A stretch of 64,000 nucleotides of DNA from Paraglaciecola polaris LMG 21857 (GTDB taxonomy: Bacteria > Pseudomonadota > Gammaproteobacteria > Enterobacterales > Alteromonadaceae): contig NZ_BAER01000138.1 in NCBI RefSeq assembly GCF_000315055.1, positions 19,591 to 83,590 on the forward strand. The letters run 5' to 3'. Both the position numbers and the translations under genes were made by a program. Shown here piece after piece: positions 37,297-44,582 of this stretch. Positions within the stretch are counted from its first letter, which is position 1, and each line of letters starts with the position of its first letter. The notes beneath the pieces were generated by a model. The model was not told where the DNA came from, searched no databases, and saw only the letters and a list, made by a program, of their open reading frames with translations.

Positions 37297-37935
37297 ATGC
37301 CAACACAAAGTGTTATCCCTGCCAAACAACAACGCAGTCAAGACACCCAGCGGAATCTAATGAACGCGGTACATCATTGCCTACAAAGTAAATTTTTTGA
37401 GCATATCAGTATCAAAGAATTGTGTGAGCATGCCAATGTGTCTGTGGGGACCTTTTATCGGCGCTTTAAGAATAAAGACACATTATTACCACTTCTATAT
37501 CAGGATTTCGGCCGAGATCTAATCGCTTGGATTGACGCCCTAGAACAAAATCAGTACGCCTCTTTATCACATGCGGTTAGCGGTGTTACTCAACAATGCC
37601 ATGATTTCTTTGCCGCCAATCGTAGCTTATTTCGTACCATACATCTTAACTCCCGCCTGCATTCAGACCTGGTGGTAGGCGAAGCGCTGGTCGACAGACG
37701 AGAAGTGTACACCCGTATTGCCAATATTTTACTCAGATTCAGTGCCAATATCACAGCGGCAGATAAAACCGCAGCGGTTAATTTGGTCATATTCACCTTG
37801 ATCAGTACCTTACTGGATAAAGTACTTTATCCACAAATTACCCCGGCCATCGCGTGCGAATTAGATTCACAGGCGTTATGCGATGAATTGCCAAAAATGT
37901 TAATGCTTTATTTATGTAACAAGCAAAATACCTAA
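37297..37935 (+). CDS. TetR/AcrR family transcriptional regulator
   Basis: A 212-residue regulator with an N-terminal helix-turn-helix (about 13-60): QRNLMNAVHHCLQSKFFEHI, then SIKELCEHANVSVGTFYRRF and KNKDTLLPLLY, the TetR pattern. The C-terminal ligand domain is not recognised. It lies 159 bp after the M20 amidohydrolase and 109 bp before the Nramp-like gene, all on the plus strand. The terminator between the first two suggests its own promoter, though none is convincing. Likely targets are the neighbouring genes; the ligand is unknown. Confidence 0.88.
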   Translation: MPTQSVIPAKQQRSQDTQRNLMNAVHHCLQSKFFEHISIKELCEHANVSVGTFYRRFKNKDTLLPLLYQDFGRDLIAWIDALEQNQYASLSHAVSGVTQQCHDFFAANRSLFRTIHLNSRLHSDLVVGEALVDRREVYTRIANILLRFSANITAADKTAAVNLVIFTLISTLLDKVLYPQITPAIACELDSQALCDELPKMLMLYLCNKQNT

Positions 37936-38044
37936 ACGTGTATGGACTGGATGGATGTGAAGTTTTTAGCATCAATCAACAGCATACTGAAATTTATCCA
38001 AATAGAGATTGATCAAAAATCATTCATAAAACGGTAGCAGTATC

Positions 38045-39337
38045 ATGAAACTCACTAGAATAATGGCCTTACTCGGGCCAGGTATCGTTTGGGCCGCCAC
38101 TAGCATTGGCGTATCACATATCGTTCAAGCCACCCGTGCGGGCGCCGATTTCGGTTTCGCCTTACTGGGCTTCATATTATTGGCCCATGTGGTGAAATAC
38201 CCTTTTTTCCTGTTTGGTCCTAAATACGCAGGCTTAACCGGAAAAAGCTTACTTGATGGTTATCGTTCAGTCGGCAAGTGGGCGTTTTATTTATTTCTGG
38301 CCTTAACCTTCCTCACCATGTTTTTTGTCCAATCTGGTGTGACAATCGTCACCGCAGCACTGGCGATGAACCTGTTTGGTGATGTGCTATCCCTTTCCCA
38401 GTGGGCAGCGTTGGTATTGGGTATTGTATGCGCCGTACTTTTGATTGGGCATTACAAAGTACTCAATACCATGCTTAAATGGATGATGTTAATTCTGGTT
38501 GTTTGTAGCGTAATCGCTTGGTTTGCTGCGATCGGACGCTTGGGCTTTACCCCATCAGTGGATGCCCCTACGATTAGCTTAGGTGCCGCGGCCAGCATTG
38601 CGTTTATCGTTGCGCTTATCGGCTGGATGCCCACAGCCATTGAAGTATCAGTGTGGCATTCCCTGTGGATTTTATCTCGAGGCGCCAAGCCCGGTGCCGA
38701 AAACGCCAAGAATGCCACCACCGACTTTAATATCGGTTATGGGGTTAGCTTATTATTGGCTATCATCTTTTTATGGTTAGGTGCCTTATTGATGTTTGGC
38801 CAAGGCGATGGTTTCGCTGATTCTGCCGCCGCATTTGCCGGTCAATTGGTCAGTATATATAGTACGGCTTTGGGAGATTGGAGCTGGTTGTTAATGGCCA
38901 TAGTGACCTTTGTGGCACTATTTTCAACCACCTTTGCTGTTGCTGATGGTTTCCCGCAAGTGTGGAAGCGAGCCTATGAATTAAACCGTGATAAAGCAAC
39001 AAATACAAACTTGGCACCTACCCAGACATCCCCCGCTGCCCCTAAAAGCCGGGGCGGCGGCATCGTTTATTTGCTGTCGTTAGCCATTTTAGCCATAGGT
39101 AGCTGGTGGATCATTACCGATTTTAGCGCCGACATTAAAGCCTTGTTGGATTTTGTTACCACGGTTTCGTTTGTTAGCGCGCCCATATATGCCTGGTTAA
39201 ATTATAAGGTGATGATGGGCGCTGACGTTAGCCCAGAGCACAAACCTCAAGGTGCGTTTCGTATCTATACCCTGACCTGCCTAACAATCTTAACCCTATT
39301 TAGTGTGTTTTTTGTATGCTGGAAAACGCTAGGATAA
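38045..39337 (+). CDS. Nramp-family membrane transporter lacking the DPGN metal motif
   Basis: A 430-residue integral membrane protein with about eleven helices and the Nramp fold: LLGPGIVWAATSIGVSHIVQ at the N-terminus, then ATRAGADFGFALLGF and, in helix 6, IGWMPTAIEV. Aligned without gaps to MntH, the helix-1 metal motif DPGN becomes GVSH (residues 22-25), so the ligands Asp and Asn are replaced by Gly and His. In helix 6 the Met of MPxH is kept (about 195) but the next residues are TA. It is therefore unlikely to be a standard Mn/Fe transporter; another substrate is probable. A possible TetR-controlled neighbour of the preceding gene. Confidence 0.82.
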   Translation: MKLTRIMALLGPGIVWAATSIGVSHIVQATRAGADFGFALLGFILLAHVVKYPFFLFGPKYAGLTGKSLLDGYRSVGKWAFYLFLALTFLTMFFVQSGVTIVTAALAMNLFGDVLSLSQWAALVLGIVCAVLLIGHYKVLNTMLKWMMLILVVCSVIAWFAAIGRLGFTPSVDAPTISLGAAASIAFIVALIGWMPTAIEVSVWHSLWILSRGAKPGAENAKNATTDFNIGYGVSLLLAIIFLWLGALLMFGQGDGFADSAAAFAGQLVSIYSTALGDWSWLLMAIVTFVALFSTTFAVADGFPQVWKRAYELNRDKATNTNLAPTQTSPAAPKSRGGGIVYLLSLAILAIGSWWIITDFSADIKALLDFVTTVSFVSAPIYAWLNYKVMMGADVSPEHKPQGAFRIYTLTCLTILTLFSVFFVCWKTLG

Positions 39338-39380
39338 AACCACCCGGTTTTCAGCACGAACACCTACCCCCAGTTCAATC

Positions 39381-39405
39381 ATACCGTCATCCCTGATGAC
39401 GGTAT
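39381..39405 (+). terminator. Perfect hairpin after the Nramp-like gene
   Basis: ATACCGTCATC (39381-39391), loop CCT, GATGACGGTAT (39395-39405): a perfect 11-bp stem in the 93-bp gap before the GFA gene. No T run follows, so it may be a weak terminator, an RNA stabiliser or a protein site. Confidence 0.4.
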
Positions 39406-39430
39406 CAATCTAATATAATGAGGACGTGTT

Positions 39431-39841
39431 ATGAACATTACCGGTCGTTGCCACTGCGGCGAACTAGAATTTAGTGCAGTTGTCGATCCTGAAAAAGCCA
39501 TGATATGCCATTGTGCCGATTGCCAAGTATTGTCTGCCAGTGCTTTTCGCACAGTCGTTGTCACCGAACTTGATGGGTTAACGTTTACCAAAGGCAAACC
39601 TAAGGAATACGTCAAGATCGCGCAAAGTGGCAACCATCGCGCTCAAGGATTTTGTGAGCATTGTGGCACTGGCATTTATGCCTCTGCCGTGGGCGACGAG
39701 CCTAAGATCTATAATCTGCGCATAGGGGCAATCGAGCAGCGCCACGCACTCCCCCCCAAACGACAAATTTGGTCTAGCGCCGCACTTAAATGGTTGCCCA
39801 GCATAAAAGACTTGCCCAGTTTCGATAAAGGCCCTATTTAA
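39431..39841 (+). CDS. GFA family zinc protein (CENP-V/GFA domain)
   Basis: A 136-residue protein with the glutathione-dependent formaldehyde-activating (GFA) enzyme fold. Zinc-binding cysteines appear as GRCHCGELEF (about 5-14), ICHCADCQVLSASAF (about 28-42) and FCEHCGTGIYA (about 75-85), the family's arrangement. Length is typical. AGGA precedes the ATG. The substrate is unknown in most family members, and the link to formaldehyde is by family name only. Confidence 0.9.
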   Translation: MNITGRCHCGELEFSAVVDPEKAMICHCADCQVLSASAFRTVVVTELDGLTFTKGKPKEYVKIAQSGNHRAQGFCEHCGTGIYASAVGDEPKIYNLRIGAIEQRHALPPKRQIWSSAALKWLPSIKDLPSFDKGPI

Positions 39842-39864
39842 CGTCCTCTACGATAATCCCTTTA

Positions 39865-39903
39865 TTACCAGATGAACTGTAAATATTACAGTCCATCTGG
39901 TAA
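39865..39903. repeat. Long near-perfect inverted repeat
   Basis: TTACCAGATG-a-ACTGTAA, loop ATA, TTACAGT-c-CATCTGGTAA: 17 pairs with one mismatch. It starts 24 bp after the GFA stop in the 314-bp gap 39842-40155. It may be a bidirectional terminator (few Ts follow) or a regulator-binding site. The rest of the gap holds a small TACCC/GGGTA hairpin near 40080 and no gene. Confidence 0.6.
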
Positions 39904-40155
39904 TTGTTACCTTGAATAAAACCTTCCAACTGAACTTGTAAATCCACCTAATCGTCCCTAGCTAGTATACTGTAGGCGCTGAAAAGCTTGCATTCATGCT
40001 GGCTTACTCTTTGCGTATATCGAAAGCATTAACTATTTTTGAATAGTCAGTGTGAGTACTCTGTCAGGTACGTTTCATACCCCTAACAAGGGTAAAAACG
40101 GCTTAACAAGCACTTCTCATTTGACCTATTCGCATTCACTAGTAGGGAGAGCATC

Positions 40156-40917
40156 ATGCTTGCAGGTTTACGAGACATTCAACGATTTACCATAGCAGCA
40201 ACAGACGGCGATATCGGTATCATCAAAGACTTTTTGTTTGATGACCGAGCTTGGACGGTTCGATACATGTATGTCGATACGCACAAATGGCTGCCCCTAG
40301 GGGAGAAAGTGCTTATTTCTCCCATATCCTTGAGAGAAATTGACACAGAGGATGAAAAAATCCACGTTGCTTTAAGCAAGCAACAAGTTAAAGACAGCCC
40401 TTCCATCGATGAAGAAAAAACCGTATCTCGGGAATACGAGGAGATATTGTTTTCCTATCTAGGTTACGGTTACTACTGGACTGGGCCTGGGGCTTGGGGC
40501 GAATATGCCCACCCCACGGCATTGGTTAATCAACAGGCTCTCGAACAAGCAAACAGCAATCTACAGGAACATGAAAAGAGCCACGCAAATCATTTGCGCT
40601 CTATTGATGAGTTGCAAGGTTACGATGTTATCGCTGGTGGCGAAACCGTTGGGCATATTCATGATTTAATTTTGGATACCGAAAACTGGGAAGTGCCCAT
40701 GCTGGTCATCGACACGCACAATTGGTTGCCAGGTGGTAAGAAGCTACTGTTAGCGCCTAAACATATCAACGACATTAACTGGCTAGAGCAACGGGTACAC
40801 TGTACCTTACCCGCTGAAGATATCGAACATTGCCCTGAGTGCGATCATGACTTGTTAAACGATCTTGACTATAAACTTAAGGTCAAACGTACGTTGCAAA
40901 GTTTACCAAAAATCTAG
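40156..40917 (+). CDS. Double PRC-barrel domain protein
   Basis: A 253-residue protein made of two PRC-barrel-like halves. The first (about 1-75) has RDIQRFTIAATDGDIGIIKD, FDDRAWTVRYMYVDTHKWLP and KVLISPISLREID; the second (about 155-225) repeats this as IDELQGYDVIAGGETVGHIHD, DTENWEVPMLVIDTHNWLPG and KKLLLAPKHINDI. The linker contains YLGYGYYWTGPGAWGEYAHP. No signal peptide or membrane segment. PRC-barrels bind RNA or membrane-associated partners in other proteins; the role here is unknown. GGGAG precedes the ATG. Such genes are often stress-related in marine bacteria, but nothing here proves that. Confidence 0.82.
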   Translation: MLAGLRDIQRFTIAATDGDIGIIKDFLFDDRAWTVRYMYVDTHKWLPLGEKVLISPISLREIDTEDEKIHVALSKQQVKDSPSIDEEKTVSREYEEILFSYLGYGYYWTGPGAWGEYAHPTALVNQQALEQANSNLQEHEKSHANHLRSIDELQGYDVIAGGETVGHIHDLILDTENWEVPMLVIDTHNWLPGGKKLLLAPKHINDINWLEQRVHCTLPAEDIEHCPECDHDLLNDLDYKLKVKRTLQSLPKI

Positions 40918-40936
40918 ACGGAACTTCATTAAACAG

Positions 40937-40972
40937 GCAATAAAGAGCGACGTTCAGCACGCTCTTTATTGC
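40937..40972 (+). terminator. Strong hairpin between the PRC-barrel gene and acnA
   Basis: GCAATAAAGAGCG (40937-40949), 10-base loop, CGCTCTTTATTGC (40960-40972): a perfect 13-bp stem 20 bp after the stop. No T run follows the stem, so efficiency is uncertain. Confidence 0.5.
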
Positions 40973-41031
40973 ACATTCACCATCAGCTACGTAACACATT
41001 TTGCGTAAAAGCCTGACAGCCGGAGAACATC

Positions 41032-43755
41032 ATGCAGCAAGCCTCCCCTTATCTAAAAAGCCTGACCTTAGATGGCGAAAAATTTTCCTATTACGCCCTC
41101 GATAGCCTAGCTAACACACACGACATTAAGCGTTTACCTTTTGCCGCTAAAATTTTACTCGAAAATTTATTACGTCACAGCCAAGAAAGCTTTGTGCAAG
41201 ACGAGGACATACAAAAACTCGCCAATTGGGATATCAATGACAGCGATTCCACTGAGATCGCGTTTGTCCCCTCTCGAGTGGTATTGCAAGATTTTACCGG
41301 CGTACCCGCCGTCGTAGACTTAGCTGCCATGCGCGATGCCATGGTCGACTTAGGTGGAGATCCACAAAAAATCAACCCGCTAAAACCAGTAGAACTGGTG
41401 ATTGATCACTCTGTTATGGTGGATTATTTCGCCCAAAGCGACGCCTTTGATAAAAATACTGCCAAAGAAGTTGAGCGCAACAAAGAACGTTATCAATTTC
41501 TGCGCTGGGGCCAAAAAGCGTTCAATAATTTCAAAGTGGTTCCTCCGGGTAAAGGCATAGTGCATCAGGTCAACCTGGAATACTTAGCCCGAGTTACGTT
41601 TATAGAAGAACAGGAAGACCAGACACTGCTCTACCCCGATACGTTAGTCGGCACAGATTCCCATACCACCATGATCAACGGCCTAGGTGTTTTAGGTTGG
41701 GGCGTGGGTGGCATTGAAGCTGAAGCCGCTATGCTCGGCCAACCTGTCACCATGCTTATCCCTGAGGTCGTCGGCATGGAGATCACAGGAGCATTGCCTC
41801 CTGGCACCACTGCAACCGATTTAGTGCTAACGATTACCCAGAAACTGCGTGAGTTTGGTGTAGTGGGTAAGTTTGTGGAATTTTACGGCGAAGGGATCAA
41901 ACAGTTAACCATCGCCGATCGAGCAACCATCGCCAACATGGCTCCTGAATACGGGGCAACCTGTGGCATATTTCCACTCGATGAACAAACCGAAACCTAC
42001 TTGCGCTTAACGGGCCGCGAAGAGCGCAACATAAAACTGATTAAAGCTTATGCCCAAGCGCAAGGCATGTGGGGCTCTGAAGCCCAGAACAGTGCTATTT
42101 ATCACGCTAATCTGCACATCGACTTAGCTGAAGTGGTGACGTCCATCGCTGGGCCCAAACGTCCCCAAGACAGGATCCCTCTAACCGAGGCGGCAAGCCA
42201 GTTCAGCGCTTGGTTATCTGAGCAAGAGAAGCTCATTCTCAGCACTGATGATCCCGAAAAAGGACGTTTTGAATCAGAAGGTGGCCACCAAGCTGAAAAA
42301 AGCGAAAATTCCGCTCAGGTTGAATACAACGGACAACGTTTTAGCTTAAACGACGGTGCAGTGGTGATTGCTGCCATTACCAGTTGTACGAATACCTCCA
42401 ACCCCTCTGTATTAATAGCGGCGGGCTTACTGGCCAAAAAAGCCAGTGAACTGGGATTGTCTGTTAAACCTTGGGTCAAAACCAGCTTTGCACCGGGCTC
42501 ACAAGTTGTCACCGAATATCTAAACAAAGCGAACCTCACCCATGAACTGGAAAACTTAGGATTTCACCTAGTGGGTTATGGCTGCACTACCTGTATCGGT
42601 AATTCAGGCCCGCTACCAGAACCTATCAGCGCTGCGATCCGTAAAGAAAAACTGAATGTCACGTCGGTTCTTTCCGGTAATCGTAACTTTGAAGGGCGTA
42701 TTCATTCCGATGTAAAAGCAAATTATCTGGCATCGCCGCCGTTGGTTATTGCCTATGCTCTAGCAGGCAACATGCAGATTGATTTACTTAAAGAACCCCT
42801 TGGCACCAGTCATGAAGGCAAGCCAATTTACCTGCGTGATATTTGGCCCACCAATGACGAAATTCAAACCTTGGTTACTGAGGTGGTGAACAGTGAGATG
42901 TTCTCGGAACGCTATAGCCATATTTTTGAGGGGGATGAGACCTGGAACAATTTAGATGTCGTCGATAGCGAACAGTATAATTGGCCTGAATCTACCTACG
43001 TGAAAAAACCAACCTTCTTTGACGGCATTCAACAACAACCTGAGGCCATTAGCGCCATTGAAAACGCCCGCTGTTTATTGAAACTTGGCGACAGTGTTAC
43101 CACGGATCATATATCTCCTGCGGGCAGCATAGCGCCCGATGGCCCAGCAGCGCAATATCTGCAAGCCCATGGCGTAGATGAGCACGACTTTAACTCGTTT
43201 GGTTCTCGTCGGGGTAACCACGAAATTATGATGCGCGGCACATTTGCCAACGTTAGATTAAAAAATCAGTTAGCACCCGGTACCGAAGGCGGCTGGACAC
43301 GCTTTCAACCATCAAAAGAACAGATGTCTGTTTTTGACGCCGCCATGCAGTATCAAGAACAAGGTACCCCCACTGTCGTGATCGCCGGTAAAGAGTACGG
43401 CACAGGAAGTTCCAGAGATTGGGCCGCAAAAGGTCCACTGTTACTCGGCGTAAAAGCCGTGATTGCCGAAAGTTACGAGCGGATCCATCGGTCAAATTTG
43501 ATTGGCATGGGAATTCTGCCGTTGCAATTTAATCCAGGTGACAGTGCCGCCAGCTTAAAACTCGATGGTACCGAGCAATATTCTATCAGTGCCGTTGATA
43601 GCGGGCAGAAGGAGGTGACTGTATCGGTCAAAGGCGAGCAAAATGAGTTTAGCTTTGTTGCAAAAATTCGCATTGATACACCCAATGAGTTTAGTTATTT
43701 CAGCGACGGCGGCATACTTCAGTACGTGCTGCGTAGTTTAAATAAAGACGTATGA
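41032..43755 (+). CDS. acnA: Aconitate hydratase A
   Basis: 4Fe-4S enzyme isomerising citrate to isocitrate in the TCA cycle; the AcnA type also acts as an RNA-binding iron/stress sensor in E. coli. The 907-residue protein fits AcnA length. Motifs: QDFTGVPAVVDLAAMRDAM, DHSVMVDYF, the substrate loop GTDSHTTMINGLGVLGWGVG, cluster cysteines in TSCTNTSNPSVL and GYGCTTCIGNSGPL, GNRNFEGRIH, and the swivelling domain with GTGSSRDWAAKGP. GGAG lies 6 nt before the ATG. A terminator follows. Confidence 0.97.
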   Translation: MQQASPYLKSLTLDGEKFSYYALDSLANTHDIKRLPFAAKILLENLLRHSQESFVQDEDIQKLANWDINDSDSTEIAFVPSRVVLQDFTGVPAVVDLAAMRDAMVDLGGDPQKINPLKPVELVIDHSVMVDYFAQSDAFDKNTAKEVERNKERYQFLRWGQKAFNNFKVVPPGKGIVHQVNLEYLARVTFIEEQEDQTLLYPDTLVGTDSHTTMINGLGVLGWGVGGIEAEAAMLGQPVTMLIPEVVGMEITGALPPGTTATDLVLTITQKLREFGVVGKFVEFYGEGIKQLTIADRATIANMAPEYGATCGIFPLDEQTETYLRLTGREERNIKLIKAYAQAQGMWGSEAQNSAIYHANLHIDLAEVVTSIAGPKRPQDRIPLTEAASQFSAWLSEQEKLILSTDDPEKGRFESEGGHQAEKSENSAQVEYNGQRFSLNDGAVVIAAITSCTNTSNPSVLIAAGLLAKKASELGLSVKPWVKTSFAPGSQVVTEYLNKANLTHELENLGFHLVGYGCTTCIGNSGPLPEPISAAIRKEKLNVTSVLSGNRNFEGRIHSDVKANYLASPPLVIAYALAGNMQIDLLKEPLGTSHEGKPIYLRDIWPTNDEIQTLVTEVVNSEMFSERYSHIFEGDETWNNLDVVDSEQYNWPESTYVKKPTFFDGIQQQPEAISAIENARCLLKLGDSVTTDHISPAGSIAPDGPAAQYLQAHGVDEHDFNSFGSRRGNHEIMMRGTFANVRLKNQLAPGTEGGWTRFQPSKEQMSVFDAAMQYQEQGTPTVVIAGKEYGTGSSRDWAAKGPLLLGVKAVIAESYERIHRSNLIGMGILPLQFNPGDSAASLKLDGTEQYSISAVDSGQKEVTVSVKGEQNEFSFVAKIRIDTPNEFSYFSDGGILQYVLRSLNKDV

Positions 43756-43787
43756 TCCCCTAGATACTGAACAAAAGTAACTAATCA

Positions 43788-43817
43788 GCCGACCCCATTT
43801 CTAGGGTCGGCTTTTTT
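43788..43817 (+). terminator. Rho-independent terminator of acnA
   Basis: GCCGACCC (43788-43795), 8-base loop, GGGTCGGC (43804-43811) and six Ts. Textbook form, 32 bp past the acnA stop. The rest of the 43756-44064 gap is AT-rich; a TTGATT/TATTAT pair (43934-43960) has only a 15-nt spacer and is not called. Confidence 0.9.
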
Positions 43818-44064
43818 GTATTTAACGCTTCACCACCAGCCAGCCCATTTTTTAACCAAGTAAAATATCGTCATTGATCCAGTATAAGTTTCAGTTTGCA
43901 CTATTTCGCTGTCCCCCTACCAAACATAAGCATTTGATTAAATAGATTTTTTTATATTATCCATCAAAAAATAATATTGGCATGAGAATCGCTTAATAAT
44001 ACTTATGCAAAGACTCACTATATTCACCAAGATAAGTGAATTCTTAAAATTAAAGGATAAAACC

Positions 44065-44223
44065 ATGAAAACTAAATTGATAAGCACATTAAAGACATTG
44101 ATAAACTCAGCAGCTTTGGTGGCTATTCTGGTACTGGGCCTAACTTCATGCGCGACTATCGACGGTGCAGGACAGGATATTGAAAGCGCAGGCGAAGCCG
44201 TTCAAGACGCAGCCAACGAATAA
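44065..44223 (+). CDS. Entericidin-like small lipoprotein
   Basis: A 52-residue predicted lipoprotein: basic n-region (MKTKLISTLKTL), hydrophobic core (LVAILVLGL), lipobox TSC, then ATIDGAGQDIESAGEAVQDA. The mature part matches the EcnA/EcnB pattern (small acidic amphipathic helix with GxGxDI..AG.AI). The ATG at 44065 has AAAGGA upstream; the longer frame from 44005 would add a cytosolic-like N-terminus and is rejected. Entericidins form a toxin/antidote lipoprotein pair in E. coli, but single copies are widespread and their role is unclear. It is probably an envelope-stress gene. Confidence 0.85.
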   Translation: MKTKLISTLKTLINSAALVAILVLGLTSCATIDGAGQDIESAGEAVQDAANE

Positions 44224-44445
44224 TGTGCCCCACCATAAAAGTTAGCTAACAATGTCGTTCAGCTGCGTTTGAAAGAATAAAGCTCGGTATTCTGTCTGAA
44301 AATAGAGACAGCGATTGACAATGGTAACGTTAAATAGAGTATGTATATGGCTAAAGCATTAAATTCAGCCAACTGCTTTGATACCCATTTACGTCAGGTC
44401 AGGTGCAGCAATTTCGGAGAATGCATGTGGTGTTAACCAAGCTTC

Positions 44446-44472
44446 GATATCTAGTCCTGAGAGATATCTAGT
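44446..44472. repeat. Direct repeat GATATCTAGT x2
   Basis: Two exact copies (44446-44455 and 44463-44472) with 7 bases between, a 17-bp period, in the 358-bp gap 44224-44581. Each contains the palindrome GATATC. No gene is near enough to assign a role. The remainder of the gap shows no convincing ORF. Confidence 0.45.
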
Positions 44473-44543
44473 ACTAAGAATTGCTCACTAAAATAAATAC
44501 CAACCAATAAAATATGGTTTCAGGTTAGCTAAATTAAACGATA

Positions 44544-44582
44544 ACGTGTTAATACTGACAGCCTGATGTCACGTGTTTTTTT
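44544..44582 (+). terminator. Likely terminator facing from the entericidin-like gene
   Basis: TGACA (44556-44560), loop GCCTGA, TGTCA (44567-44571), extended by ACG/CGT, then GTG and eight Ts (44575-44582). It ends plus-strand transcripts just before the convergent GGDEF-EAL gene. Confidence 0.55.

Noticed and set aside
43934..43960. TTGATT/TATTAT promoter for the entericidin-like gene
   Set aside because: Spacer of only 15 nt and about 105 nt from the start codon; not strong enough to call.
44345..44440. Short plus-strand frame starting ATGTATATGG
   Set aside because: About 30 codons, no ribosome binding site and no recognisable pattern.
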